Shown: piece after piece, positions 1 through 9,774 of the stretch
How the letters are laid out: each line of letters opens with the position of its first letter
Position numbering within the stretch: position 1 is the stretch's first letter
Assembly (NCBI GenBank): GCA_965198865.1
Contig: CBDAQA010000018.1
Coordinates: 408,384 to 472,383 of the forward strand
Direction of reading: 5' to 3'
DNA: 64,000 nt
Origin: CBDAQA01 sp965198865
Lineage (GTDB): Bacteria > Planctomycetota > Phycisphaerae > Tepidisphaerales > Tepidisphaeraceae
Notes under the pieces: model-generated
Told to the model about the DNA's origin: nothing
Database searches by the model: none
Seen by the model: the letters and a program-made list of their open reading frames with translations, nothing else
Translations under genes and position numbers: made by a program

Positions 1-72
1 GATCAGTTTTCGGAACCTCGTTGGCATGAGCGGGTGAACGGGTGGTGGGGTGAGGCTGGCGTCCTTTGTTCA

Positions 73-645
73 CTACCCCCTCACCCGTACATGCGCCCGA
101 AGCTCACCAAACAACTGTGCCAGATCGGTCGGGCGGTGATGGGCGTTCAGGCCGCTGGGGTTGGGCAGCACCCAGGTGACTGCGGGGCCGATGCGCTCGG
201 GCTGGCGACCGAGGACCGCGCGGGGCCGGGCGAAGGCTGACCGGTAGGCGGTGACGCCGAGGAACGCGACGACGGCGGGGCGGTAGTGCTCGGCCTTGGC
301 TTGCAGCAGCGCGCCGCCTGCGAGCAGTTCGGCCGTCGTCAGCTCGGCCGCCGTCGCCGAGGCGCGTTCGACCAGGTTGGTGATGCCGATGCCGAGGGCC
401 AGCAGTTGGTCCTGCTCCCACGGCCAGAACCGTCGCGGCGTGAACCCGCCGGCGTGCAGGGCAGGCCAGAGCCGGTTGCCGGGCCGGGCGAAGTGCTGAC
501 CCGTGGCCGCCGAGTAGAGGCCCGGGTTGATCCCGCAGAAGAGGACGGACAGGTCCGGGGCGATCACGTCGACCAGCACGCGATCGACGGCCGCCAACAG
601 TTCGGCGGGCGTCGGCTTGTGGGGGCGAGGAGGAACGCTCGTCAT
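73..645 (-). CDS. mug: G/U mismatch-specific DNA glycosylase (Mug/TDG family)
   Basis: Removes uracil (and related bases such as ethenocytosine) opposite guanine, starting base-excision repair in the cytoplasm. The 190-residue product carries both family signatures: GINPG at residues 38-42, whose Asn40 would position the attacking water, and NPSGLNAHH at 162-170, the loop that enters the DNA helix. Length is slightly above E. coli Mug (168), with a short proline-rich N-terminal extension. It stands alone; the upstream gap to the next gene (+ strand) is filled by a large inverted repeat at 671-752. Assignment from the two motifs is firm; the substrate range is inferred from the family. Confidence 0.9.
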   Translation of the reverse strand: MTSVPPRPHKPTPAELLAAVDRVLVDVIAPDLSVLFCGINPGLYSAATGQHFARPGNRLWPALHAGGFTPRRFWPWEQDQLLALGIGITNLVERASATAAELTTAELLAGGALLQAKAEHYRPAVVAFLGVTAYRSAFARPRAVLGRQPERIGPAVTWVLPNPSGLNAHHRPTDLAQLFGELRAHVRVRG

Positions 646-670
646 GGGGCACGATGGCTCAGCTGACCGC

Positions 671-752
671 CCCGGCCCGCTCGCTTCAGCGAGCGGGGCT
701 GCGGCCTGAGTCTACCGCACCACCCCCCGCACGCTGAAGCGAGCAGGCCGGG
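671..752. repeat. Intergenic inverted repeat, CGCTTCAGCG family
   Basis: A 9-bp perfect hairpin with TTCA loop (CCCGCTCGC/GCGAGCGGG, 676-697) sits inside a wider inverted repeat whose second arm (732-752) contains CGCTGAAGCGAGC and AGGCCGGG. It lies between the divergent mug and zinc-ribbon genes. No T-run follows, so an intrinsic terminator is unlikely. The same CGCTTCAGCG core recurs at about 34075-34156 and 63066-63087. Confidence 0.7.
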
Positions 753-779
753 ATGCCTCCCGGTAGAGTGACCGCCGTG

Positions 780-1325
780 ATGGGCGACGACGCGGAGTTC
801 ACCGATCGGCGGTTCGCCTGCCCCGGCTGTGACGAGGCGGTCGACGTGGCGGCCGAGTCGGTGGGGCAGCTGGTCCGATGCCCCTATTGCAACTCGGAGT
901 TCTTCGCGGCCGACGGGCGGACGCACGATGAGGTGGTCGACGACACGGCGGCCGTGGACGACGACGCGCCGGCGCCGGACGAGCTGAACTCGGCCCGCGT
1001 GCGGCAACTGGCGGCCCTGCGGCTGGCCACGCTGCGGACGCGATCGTGGTGGCTGATCGGCCTGCTGATGTCGGCCCTCACCGCACTCGACCTGCTGGGC
1101 AAGGCGGTCGTGTACGTCTGGGAGTTCCACGCCTGGGGCGTTCGCCCGACGTGGTTGGCCGTGGGCGGTTCGGCAGCCGCGGCGGTCGCGGTCGCCGCCT
1201 ATCGAGCGGCACGGGCGCTGGCGCGCGAGGCGGCCACCTCGTCGCTGACCGAGCCGGCCGCTCCGCCCGACTTCTCCACCCTCGACGACGGCTCGAACCG
1301 CTGGCGTGGATTGGAAAGGCTGTGA
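780..1325 (+). CDS. Zinc-ribbon membrane protein, function unknown
   Basis: The N-terminus has a CPGC...CPYC zinc ribbon (about residues 14-39), the pattern of many planctomycete proteins that keep a degenerate MJ0042/FYDLN-type finger. An acidic linker follows, then two predicted membrane segments (WWLIGLLMSALTALDLLG and a second Ala/Val-rich one near WLAVGGSAAAAVAVAAY). About 181 residues from the ATG at 780; an in-frame ATG at 753 lies inside the inverted repeat and GTG 777 is also possible. No enzyme motif is visible. It precedes dps on the same strand with a 107-base gap. The function cannot be named from sequence. Confidence 0.7.
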   Translation: MGDDAEFTDRRFACPGCDEAVDVAAESVGQLVRCPYCNSEFFAADGRTHDEVVDDTAAVDDDAPAPDELNSARVRQLAALRLATLRTRSWWLIGLLMSALTALDLLGKAVVYVWEFHAWGVRPTWLAVGGSAAAAVAVAAYRAARALAREAATSSLTEPAAPPDFSTLDDGSNRWRGLERL

Positions 1326-1432
1326 CGACGCCCTCCGCGGCAACGGTACGATGTTTGCCAGGTGCCCCGGCGTGATGGCTGGCCAGCTGCCGCTGTCCCC
1401 CCACATCGCTCATGTTGGTAAGGAGAAGATTG

Positions 1433-2035
1433 ATGAAATCGACGCCCAATGGTGCCGCCGCAAAACGTTCCAACCGTCTCGACCCAAACCCGATCCTCAA
1501 GCAGCGCGGCAAGCTGCTGCAGGAGTACGGCACGGTGGTCAACATCCCGATCGGCCTGCCCGAGAAGGCCCGGCAGGAGAACAGCGACGGCCTGAACCAG
1601 ATCTTGGCCGACGTGATCACGCTGCGCGACCTGTACAAGAAGCACCACTGGCAGGTGGCGGGCCACACGTTCTACCAGCTTCACCTGCTGTTCGACGCCC
1701 ACGCGGACAAGCTGACCGAGCTGATCGACGAGATCGCCGAGCGCGTGCAGATCCTAGGCGGCGTCGCGATCGCCATGGCCGCCGACGTGGCCGAGACGAC
1801 CCGGATCGAGCGGCCCCCGCGCGGCCGCGAGGAGGTGCCCGTCCAGATCGACCGGCTCCTGGAGGCCCACGAGCTTATCCTGAAAGAGGCCCGCGAGCTG
1901 GCTGACAAGGCCGACGAGAACGGCGACGCCGGGACGAACGACCTGCTGAGCAGCAAGCTGATCCCGACGACCGAGATGCAGACCTGGTTCGTGGCCGAGC
2001 ACGTGGTCGACGTGCCGACCGTCCACGCCGAGTGA
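1433..2035 (+). CDS. dps: Dps/ferritin-like protein
   Basis: A ferritin-like four-helix protein of the Dps group, which oxidises and stores iron and can coat DNA during stress. The diagnostic stretch is KKHHWQVAGHTFYQLHLLFDAHADKL in pieces: the HHW with following H and D/E residues forms the ferroxidase centre shared between subunits, followed by the DEIAERVQILGG turn typical of Dps. About 200 residues with a basic N-terminal tail (MKSTPNGAAAKRSNR) that could contact DNA. Start chosen at ATG 1433 because AGGAG (1421-1425) lies 7 bases upstream; ATG 1412 would put the start before that site. Iron/DNA role is inferred from the family. Confidence 0.88.
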   Translation: MKSTPNGAAAKRSNRLDPNPILKQRGKLLQEYGTVVNIPIGLPEKARQENSDGLNQILADVITLRDLYKKHHWQVAGHTFYQLHLLFDAHADKLTELIDEIAERVQILGGVAIAMAADVAETTRIERPPRGREEVPVQIDRLLEAHELILKEARELADKADENGDAGTNDLLSSKLIPTTEMQTWFVAEHVVDVPTVHAE

Positions 2036-2062
2036 GACAGCCCGAATAGGTCGCAGAATCGG

Positions 2063-2109
2063 AGCCCTGCGGCTCCGCCGCGGGTTCGCCCCGGCGCAGT
2101 CGCAGGGCT
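2063..2109. repeat. Intergenic inverted repeat between dps and gltA
   Basis: The 9-bp perfect arms AGCCCTGCG (2063-2071) and CGCAGGGCT (2101-2109) enclose GCTCCGCCGCGGGTTC, a 16-base string that recurs in the inverted repeat at 22086-22161 as its reverse complement in the right arm (the left arm differs by one base). There is no T-run. It could end dps transcription by structure alone or be a dispersed palindromic element. Confidence 0.6.
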
Positions 2110-2190
2110 TCACGCGTCCCGCGTTCCGCCGTTCAAGCTAGGTATTTCGGACTTCGCCCGGGCCCCTTCCCCGACCCGCCGTTCCCGCTG

Positions 2191-2196
2191 TATAGT
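2191..2196 (+). promoter_or_regulatory. Candidate -10 element upstream of gltA
   Basis: TATAGT lies 48 bases before the gltA start. No good -35 is seen 16-18 bases upstream (TTCCCC-like). This is a weak candidate based on the -10 alone. Confidence 0.3.
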
Positions 2197-2243
2197 TCGA
2201 CCTCAGGCGATTCCGAAGATACATTGGCGAGCGAGGCAAGCGC

Positions 2244-3523
<1,280 letters not shown>

Positions 3524-3527
<4 letters not shown>

Positions 3528-4117
3528 GCAGCCGCCCCACGGTCCGGCAACGTCCGACTGCGATCGCGATCCTGCTCATGGTGGCGATGTTCGGCTGCCG
3601 CATCAATGCACCGACCGGCAACACCCCGGCCAGGAACGTGCCGCACACGGCGTTGACGCTTGATGACCTCGACCGCCGGCCGATCATCGGTCGGCTCGGC
3701 GTGCCGCTGGGCACGTTGGTCTGTGTCGATATCACGGTGATTCGCGGCGACGACCTGGGCACCAAGGCCGACGTTGGCAGCTACCGGGTTCGCGTCGACC
3801 GCGTCCAGGGCAAGCCGGTCTCGCCGCCCCTTGTCATGCCGTTCATCGCGATGTTCACCCGTCCGAAGATTCCCTCTGATTCGGCCGAACTCCCCGCCCT
3901 CCGTGGCGGGCGCGTGGGCGATGAACCGGACCCGGAGAAGGACGAGGCGGTCGAGGCGCGATTCATCGGAAGGTCTTTCCACTTCCGCGCCTACGAGGTC
4001 GGCCGGTTCGACGGTGCGCCGACCAACCTGCCCGCCGTCTATTGGCAGGAGCACGGCTTCGCCTTCGTCCCATTGTTGCTGTTGGTCGACAACGGGTCTT
4101 ACAACTTGGCCCCCTGA
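3524..4117 (+). CDS. Putative lipoprotein coupled to gltA
   Basis: Begins at GTG 3524, overlapping the gltA stop by four bases. The 197-residue product has a lipoprotein signal: basic start, hydrophobic AIAILLMVAMFGC with the lipobox Cys at about residue 25. The rest is soluble and shows no motif I recognise. The open frame extends far upstream inside gltA, but only this start gives a signal peptide. Function unknown; translational coupling to gltA says little because the two act in different compartments. Confidence 0.7.
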
Positions 4118-4138
4118 TCTTTCGTATCATGGCTCGCC

Positions 4139-6601
4139 GTGCCGTTGCCGCCGACACCGGGTCTGATCGGTCCCATCGCCTCGCGACCGCTCGTGTCGGT
4201 CGCCGTGCTGTTCGTCGCCGGCATTGCCGTTCACGACCAGCTCCCGCAGAAGCCGATCGCCCTGCTCGTCGTGACGACCGTCACGGCGGCGGCCGCGGGA
4301 TTTTGCGTCGGCCGCCGGTACGCGGCGTCGCTGCTGTTGGCCGTCGCGTTGGTCCTCGGCGGGGCGGGTCTGGCGCAGCGGGAACACTTCGCATTTTCCG
4401 CGGACGACATCGGTCAATTTGCGACGGATGACGCGCGCCTGGCCACGGTCGAGGGGACGATCGCCACCGAGCCGGAGGTGATCGCGAGCGTCGTCGAGCA
4501 CGGCCCGCCGATGCCGCCGCGGCAGACGTTCATGGCCGACGTCCGCCGCGTGCTGACCGTCCACGGCTGGGCCCGCGCGACCGGGCAGTTGCCGGTCCGC
4601 ATCAACCAGCCGAACCCGTCGTTGACTGCAGGGCAAACGGTGCAACTGCTGGGCATGATCGAGCGGCCCCGGCCGGCCACGAACCCCGGCGAGTTCGACT
4701 GGGCCGTCTACTACCGCCGACAGCGGATCACCGCGACGCTCACCGTGAACCGCCCGGCCAACGCCCGCGTGTTGGCCGGCCCAGGCCTCTCGCCGCTCGA
4801 GGCGATTCGTGCGAAGGCTCGCCACCTGCTCGCCATGGGCTTCACCGCCGCCCACGTGGCCGACCACGCGGTGCTGCAGTCGGTGCTGCTGGGCGACCGG
4901 AGCCCCGACTTCCGCGACGCCGCCGCAGACTTTCACGATGCCGGCGTCGCCTACCACCTCAACGTTAGCGGCCTGCACGTCGCCCTGCTGGCGGGCGGCC
5001 TGATCTGGGCCTGCCACCGCCTGCGGCTCCGACCGCGCCGCACGCTCGTCGCCAGCACCGCGTTCGTCGTCGCCTACGCGATCGTCGCCAGCCCGTCCTA
5101 CGCCGGCTGGCGGGCGACGGTGACCGCTGCGGTCATGGCGTGGGGCCTCTGGATCCGACGGACGTCCGACCGCCTGTCACTGATCGCCGTGGCGTTCATC
5201 GTCATGCTCGCGGCCAACCCGCTCGACCTCTACACCGACGGCTTCCAGCTCGGCGCGATCTCCGTCGTGGCGCTGCTGATCCTGCTGCCAGCGATCCAAC
5301 GCGGGCCGGTCGACCCCGATCGCCCAGTGCGGCCGCGACGGCTGACCGGGCTGGGCGAGACGCTGAGGCAGGTGGCGATCTTCAGCACGGTCGCCTGGTT
5401 CGCGACGGTGCCGCTGGTCGCCGCCGACTTCGGACAGTTGACGCCGTGGGCGCTGCTGGGCGCAATTGCGATGCTCCCCCTCGCTGCGGTCGCCCTCTAC
5501 ACCGGTGCCGCCAAGGTGGTCCTGACCCTGCTGTGGCCGTCGATCGCCGGGCCGTCGGCCCTGGTCGCCGGCTGGCCCGCCATGGCCATGCGCGGCCTGG
5601 CCAGCGGGCTCGTTCGGTTGCCCGGCAGCCACCTCCAACTTGGCACGCCGCCAACGTGGGCGGTCGTCGCCTACTACGGCGTGCTGCTGCTCCAGTTGAT
5701 CCCCGCCCCGCGCGGCTGGTGGTTCCGGACGCTCCGCTTTCTGCCCGTCGCCGCCGTGATCGGCTTGGTCGTCGCGTCGGCCGTCCCGGCATCGGCAACG
5801 GCCGTCGGCCTGCGCGTCACGCTGCTGTCCGTCGGGGCCGGCCAGTGCGCCATTATTGAATTGCCGGGCCGCCACGTCGAGCTGGTCGACGCCGGGTCCA
5901 GCACGGTGCCCGAGGTGGACCGGCGGGTCGTCGCCCCGTTCCTCCAGTCGCACGGCGACCACCGGATCGACGACATCTTCCTCAGCCACGGCGACTACGA
6001 CCACATCAGCGCCGCAGGTGACCTTGCCAGCACCTTCTCCGCCGCATCGGTTCTCACCAGCCACCACTTCCGACCACTGTCCGTCGGCAACGAGCCCGAC
6101 GAGGCGTTGCTCGCGAAGCTGGACGAGCTGCACCTGCGCCCGCGGGAGCTGGCGACCGGCGACCACGTCGACCTCGGCGGCGGGGCGGCGATCGACGTGC
6201 TCTGGCCCCCGCCGGACGGCGCTTGGAAGAGCAACGACGCCGGCCTGGTCCTGCGGCTCACCTACGCCGGCCGGCGCATCCTGTTCCCCGCCGACATCCA
6301 GGACCCCGCCTTCGCTGGCGTCCTCAGGCACCCCGATCTGCTGGCCGCCGACGTGCTGGTCGCCCCGCACCACGGCAGCAGCGAGCCGCTGACGCCGGCG
6401 TTCCTGGCCGCCGTCCACCCGTCGGTGATCGTCAGTTCGAATGCGGCTCGCCTGTCAGCGAAGCAGCGGCGATTCGACGAGATGGTGGGCGGGGCGACGC
6501 CGTTGCTGAGGACGTCGAAGTGCGGGGCGATCACGGTGACGGTCACGCCGGAGGGTCGGGTGGAGGTGGGCACCTACCTGCGCCCGGCGGCGCGGCGATA
6601 A
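4139..6601 (+). CDS. comEC: ComEC/Rec2-family DNA uptake channel
   Basis: A polytopic inner-membrane protein that carries single-stranded DNA across the cytoplasmic membrane during transformation. 820 residues from GTG 4139. Order of parts: N-terminal membrane helices and the ComEC OB-like region; the central competence domain with the conserved HLNVSGLHVALL stretch and many helices; and a C-terminal metallo-beta-lactamase-like domain with LSHGDYDHISAAG (HxDxDH metal motif, about residue 620), PADIQD and APHHGSSE. The DUF4131 N-terminus, Competence domain and MBL fold make it full length. No other competence gene is in the window, so active natural transformation is not shown. Confidence 0.93.
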   Translation: MPLPPTPGLIGPIASRPLVSVAVLFVAGIAVHDQLPQKPIALLVVTTVTAAAAGFCVGRRYAASLLLAVALVLGGAGLAQREHFAFSADDIGQFATDDARLATVEGTIATEPEVIASVVEHGPPMPPRQTFMADVRRVLTVHGWARATGQLPVRINQPNPSLTAGQTVQLLGMIERPRPATNPGEFDWAVYYRRQRITATLTVNRPANARVLAGPGLSPLEAIRAKARHLLAMGFTAAHVADHAVLQSVLLGDRSPDFRDAAADFHDAGVAYHLNVSGLHVALLAGGLIWACHRLRLRPRRTLVASTAFVVAYAIVASPSYAGWRATVTAAVMAWGLWIRRTSDRLSLIAVAFIVMLAANPLDLYTDGFQLGAISVVALLILLPAIQRGPVDPDRPVRPRRLTGLGETLRQVAIFSTVAWFATVPLVAADFGQLTPWALLGAIAMLPLAAVALYTGAAKVVLTLLWPSIAGPSALVAGWPAMAMRGLASGLVRLPGSHLQLGTPPTWAVVAYYGVLLLQLIPAPRGWWFRTLRFLPVAAVIGLVVASAVPASATAVGLRVTLLSVGAGQCAIIELPGRHVELVDAGSSTVPEVDRRVVAPFLQSHGDHRIDDIFLSHGDYDHISAAGDLASTFSAASVLTSHHFRPLSVGNEPDEALLAKLDELHLRPRELATGDHVDLGGGAAIDVLWPPPDGAWKSNDAGLVLRLTYAGRRILFPADIQDPAFAGVLRHPDLLAADVLVAPHHGSSEPLTPAFLAAVHPSVIVSSNAARLSAKQRRFDEMVGGATPLLRTSKCGAITVTVTPEGRVEVGTYLRPAARR

Positions 6602-6607
6602 CAGCCG

Positions 6608-7048
6608 TTATGCCAGGTCTCCCAGGAGCAGGACCGGTAGGTTCGGCACCGAGCGGAGCCGCCCGTCATTGGTGAGGAACAAGCTGCACGCAGTGAGAAA
6701 AGCGGTCGCCGCATGAATGGCGTCGGGCAGTTTGACTGATGGCGTGGCGGCGCGAAGCGCCGCCGCGCGAAGGAGAACGGCTCGCGTCACCTCTACAACC
6801 GTGAGCCCCGCGCCCGTGGTTAGCTGTGCTTGGTACGCCGCGGCAACGGCCGCATTTCCTGTCCGGAACGGCAGGACTAACGTCTCGGCCAAAGTCAGTT
6901 CACTTGTCACCGCCGAAAGCCTGCCAAGGCCAACTCGATTCAAAAGTCGTGGAAGCGACGGGAACGTCGACGGCGATTCGGACGCGTAGATCAAGACGTT
7001 CGCGTCCAGATAGACGAGTGAACCGTCTGGTGGCGTCACCTGTCCCAT
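6608..7048 (-). CDS. PIN-domain ribonuclease toxin (VapC-like)
   Basis: A 146-residue PIN nuclease, probably cleaving RNA with Mg2+. Four acidic active-site positions are visible: Asp in YLDANVLIY, Glu in LTLAETLV, Asp in KLPDAIHAATAF and Asp in LTNDGRL. Start taken at ATG 7048, giving the usual PIN N-terminus and a 13-base overlap with the upstream antitoxin gene (ending 7036), the arrangement of type II toxin-antitoxin operons. It is convergent with comEC with only 6 bases between them. RNA target unknown. Confidence 0.85.
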   Translation of the reverse strand: MGQVTPPDGSLVYLDANVLIYASESPSTFPSLPRLLNRVGLGRLSAVTSELTLAETLVLPFRTGNAAVAAAYQAQLTTGAGLTVVEVTRAVLLRAAALRAATPSVKLPDAIHAATAFLTACSLFLTNDGRLRSVPNLPVLLLGDLA

Positions 7049-7284
7049 TCGTCTCGTAGCTCCCGAAGGTCGGCATCGATCTGTGCCGGCGTGCGACCGG
7101 TGCTCACCCCAGAACCGATGAACTTCTCCCAACTGGGATCGACGATGCCGTCACCATCCGGTTTGCGCGAGGCAGCGGTGATCACGAGCACTTCGGCAAC
7201 CTCGCCCTCGTGCAAGTCGGACGACTGCACGCGGACGATCCCGCCCGGCTCGACCCTCACGAACTGTCGGAGTGTGGCAACCAT
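7036..7284 (-). CDS. Antitoxin partner of the PIN toxin (VapB-like)
   Basis: 82 residues from ATG 7284 (an upstream in-frame ATG at 7317 adds 11 residues with no family likeness). The N-terminal half VRVEPGGIVRVQSSDLHEGEVAEVLV resembles small beta-rich antitoxin DNA-binding regions seen beside PIN toxins. The acidic C-terminal tail (DADLRELRDEWDR) would wrap the toxin. Overlap with the toxin gene and order (antitoxin first) support the role. Likely autorepresses its promoter in the 7285-7332 gap; no operator was resolved. Confidence 0.72.
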   Translation of the reverse strand: MVATLRQFVRVEPGGIVRVQSSDLHEGEVAEVLVITAASRKPDGDGIVDPSWEKFIGSGVSTGRTPAQIDADLRELRDEWDR

Positions 7285-7332
7285 CACAGAAGTATATCCG
7301 GTCGTGATCGTCGGCACACGCCCACGGTGGCG

Positions 7333-8790
7333 TCACATCATCGGCCGCCGCGTGTGCCACTCCGTCGCCGCCTCGTACATCCGCGCGATGCGCAGCAGCT
7401 TCTCCTCGCCGAACGTCGGCCCAAGCAGCTGCAGGCCGATCGGCAGCGGCTTGTCCCCCGTGGTGAACCCGCACGGCAGGCTCACGCCGGCGATGCCGGC
7501 GATGTTGCAGGTCACGGTGAACACGTCGCACAGGTACATCTGCAGCGGGTCGCCCGTCTTCTCGCCGGCCTTGAACGCGGGGGTGGGGCTGGTCGGGCAG
7601 ATGATGGCGTCGCACAGGGCGAACGCCTGGTCGAAGTCGCGCTTGATCAGCGCCTTCATCTTGAGCGCCTGCAGGTAGAACTTGCTGCTGTACCCCTCGC
7701 TCAGGGCGTAGGTGCCGATCATGATTCGGCGCTGGACCTCCTCGCCGAACCCTTCCGCACGGCTCTTGCTGAACAGCTCGATGATGTCCTTGACCGGCTC
7801 CTTCGTGCGGTGCCCGAAGTGGACCCCGTCGTACCGGGCCAGGTTGCTGCTGCACTCGCAGGGGGCGATCACGTAGTACGCGGCGATGCCGTACTCCGTG
7901 TGCGGCAGCGACACGTCGACGATCTCGGCCCCCATCGCCCTGTACTGGGCGATGGCCGCGTCCACGGCGGCCGACACGGCCGGGTCCATGCCGGCGGTCA
8001 GCTGGAACTCACGCGCGATCCCCAGCCGCAACCCCTTCACCGGCTGGTTCAGGTTGGCCACGTAGTTCGGCACCGGCGACGGCACGCAGGTGGAGTCCTT
8101 CACGTCGGCCCCGCTGATCACGTTCATCAGCTCGGCCACGTCGGCCACCGTCCAGCCGAACGGGCCGATCTGGTCGAGGCTGCTGGCGAAGGCGACGAGT
8201 CCGTACCGGCTGACCCGACCATAGGTGGGCTTCAATCCGACCAGCCCGCACAGCGCCGCCGGCTGGCGGATCGAGCCGCCGGTGTCGCTGCCGATGCTGG
8301 CGTAGCACAGCCCAGCCGCCAGCGCGGCGGCGCTGCCGCCGCTGCTGCCGCCGGGCACCCGGCCGGTGTCCCACGGGTTCCGTGTCGTTCGGAACGCGCT
8401 GTTCTCGGTCGAGCTGCCCATGGCGAACTCGTCCAGGTTCGTCTTGCCCAGGATGACCGCCCCGGCCGCCTCCAGCTTTTGCACGACCGTGGCCGTGTAG
8501 GGTGCCCTGAAGTTCGCCAACATCTTCGAGCTGCAGGTGGTGTGGCCGTAGTCGGTGCAGAGGTTGTCCTTGATCGCGATCGGCACGCCGGCCAGGGGTC
8601 CCGTCACCATGCCGTCGTCGACCGCTTTGGCCTGGGCGAACGCCCGCTCCGGGTAGGTTTCGTTGTACGCCAGGACGGCCGGGTCGAGCTTCGCGATGCG
8701 GTCGATCGCAGCCTTGGTCAGCTCGGTGGAGGAGACCGTCTTGGATCGCACCGCGTCGCGGGCGGCCGTCAGCGTGTCGAAGGCAAGCAT
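7333..8790 (-). CDS. gatA: Aspartyl/glutamyl-tRNA(Asn/Gln) amidotransferase subunit A
   Basis: The amidase subunit of GatCAB, which releases ammonia from glutamine to convert Glu-tRNA(Gln) and/or Asp-tRNA(Asn). 485 residues from ATG 8790, which gives the family N-terminus; the longer frame to 8976 is Arg-rich and unlike GatA. The Ser-cisSer-Lys triad is present: Lys74 in IAIKDN, Ser149 in PGGSSGGS and Ser173 in SDTGGSIRQPA. gatB and gatC are not nearby, so the complex is encoded at separate loci. Divergent from the glycosyltransferase gene across 207 bases. Confidence 0.96.
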   Translation of the reverse strand: MLAFDTLTAARDAVRSKTVSSTELTKAAIDRIAKLDPAVLAYNETYPERAFAQAKAVDDGMVTGPLAGVPIAIKDNLCTDYGHTTCSSKMLANFRAPYTATVVQKLEAAGAVILGKTNLDEFAMGSSTENSAFRTTRNPWDTGRVPGGSSGGSAAALAAGLCYASIGSDTGGSIRQPAALCGLVGLKPTYGRVSRYGLVAFASSLDQIGPFGWTVADVAELMNVISGADVKDSTCVPSPVPNYVANLNQPVKGLRLGIAREFQLTAGMDPAVSAAVDAAIAQYRAMGAEIVDVSLPHTEYGIAAYYVIAPCECSSNLARYDGVHFGHRTKEPVKDIIELFSKSRAEGFGEEVQRRIMIGTYALSEGYSSKFYLQALKMKALIKRDFDQAFALCDAIICPTSPTPAFKAGEKTGDPLQMYLCDVFTVTCNIAGIAGVSLPCGFTTGDKPLPIGLQLLGPTFGEEKLLRIARMYEAATEWHTRRPMM

Positions 8791-8935
8791 GGCGGCGGAA
8801 TGTACGGGGCCAGTCCAACCGCGGCAACGCCGGGGGCGATGCGACCGCCGTTTGCCCGCGGGTCGAACCTGGGGCACACTCTCCCTTGCGGCCCACCGTT
8901 TGCCGGCGGGGTGTTTGCGTCGCGTTAGAACCCGT

Positions 8936-8964
8936 TTGTCTGTCGGTGGCGACCGCTCTACGAT
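8936..8964 (+). promoter_or_regulatory. Candidate sigma-70-type promoter for the glycosyltransferase gene
   Basis: TTGTCT (8936-8941) and TACGAT (8959-8964) are separated by 17 bases. The site lies 33 bases before the GTG start at 8998, whose Shine-Dalgarno GGAGG is at about 8986-8990. Good spacing, moderate match to consensus. Confidence 0.5.
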
Positions 8965-8997
8965 CGCCCGCATCATTCGACCATCGGAGGCCGCCCC

Positions 8998-9744
8998 GTG
9001 CGACTGCTAATCGGCATTCCCATCTACAACGAGCGGAAGAGCGTCGAGCGCGTCCTGGCCCAGGTGCTTGCGCATGGCCACGACGTCCTGCTGGTCGACG
9101 ACGCCAGCACCGACGGCACCGGGGAGTACCTGGCCGGTCGGTCTGACGTGGCGGTGATCCGGCACGACCGCAACCGCGGGTATGGTCAGGGGATCATCGA
9201 CATCTTCAACTACGCCGACCGGTGCGGCTACGACTGGGTGCTGACGATGGACTGCGACGAGCAGCATGAGCCGGCCCGCATCCCCGACTTCGTCCGCGAG
9301 ATTGAGTCCGACCGTTGGGACATCGTCAGCTCGTCCCGGTACCTCATGCTCGACGAGGCCGACGACCGCGCCCCGCCCGACCGGCAGGCGGTCAACGTGA
9401 CGATCACGAACCTGGTCAACGAGCGGTTCGGCTGGCACCTGACCGACACGTTCTGCGGCTTCAAGGCCCACCGCGTCGAGGCGATGCGGCAACTGCGCCT
9501 GACCGAGACGGGCTACGCCTTCCCGCTGCAGTTGTGGCCCCGGGCGTTCAAGGCTGACCTGCGGATCACGGAGATCCCGGTCCGGCGGATCTACCACGAC
9601 ATGAGCCGGACCTTCGGCCCGGTGCTGAACGACCCCGCCAAGCGGCTGCGGCACTACCTCGACGTGTTCGAGGCCGAGCTGGCGCGCGAGTCGATCGCCG
9701 ACGCCGACGAGCCGACCGCCGCCGCGAGCTACTGTTGTTGCTGA
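8998..9744 (+). CDS. Family 2 glycosyltransferase (dolichyl-phosphate mannose synthase-like)
   Basis: A GT-A fold enzyme that probably transfers a sugar from a nucleotide donor to a lipid or protein acceptor. The N-terminus IPIYNERKSVERVL, LVDDASTDGT and the metal/donor motif TMDCDEQHEP (about residues 82-91) are typical of polyprenyl-phosphate sugar synthases. 248 residues, with no C-terminal membrane helices. The protein ends in SYCCC, three Cys residues that could be modified or bind metal. Starts at GTG 8998 behind GGAGG. The acceptor cannot be told from sequence. Confidence 0.85.
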   Translation: MRLLIGIPIYNERKSVERVLAQVLAHGHDVLLVDDASTDGTGEYLAGRSDVAVIRHDRNRGYGQGIIDIFNYADRCGYDWVLTMDCDEQHEPARIPDFVREIESDRWDIVSSSRYLMLDEADDRAPPDRQAVNVTITNLVNERFGWHLTDTFCGFKAHRVEAMRQLRLTETGYAFPLQLWPRAFKADLRITEIPVRRIYHDMSRTFGPVLNDPAKRLRHYLDVFEAELARESIADADEPTAAASYCCC

Positions 9745-9774
9745 CTCGCCCGCTCCTGATACAACCGATCCGGA

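Noticed and set aside
1..72. A gene at the left edge
   Set aside because: Only a short frame antisense to mug; the edge holds a G/T-rich stretch with partial self-complementarity to about 75-92 and nothing else supported.
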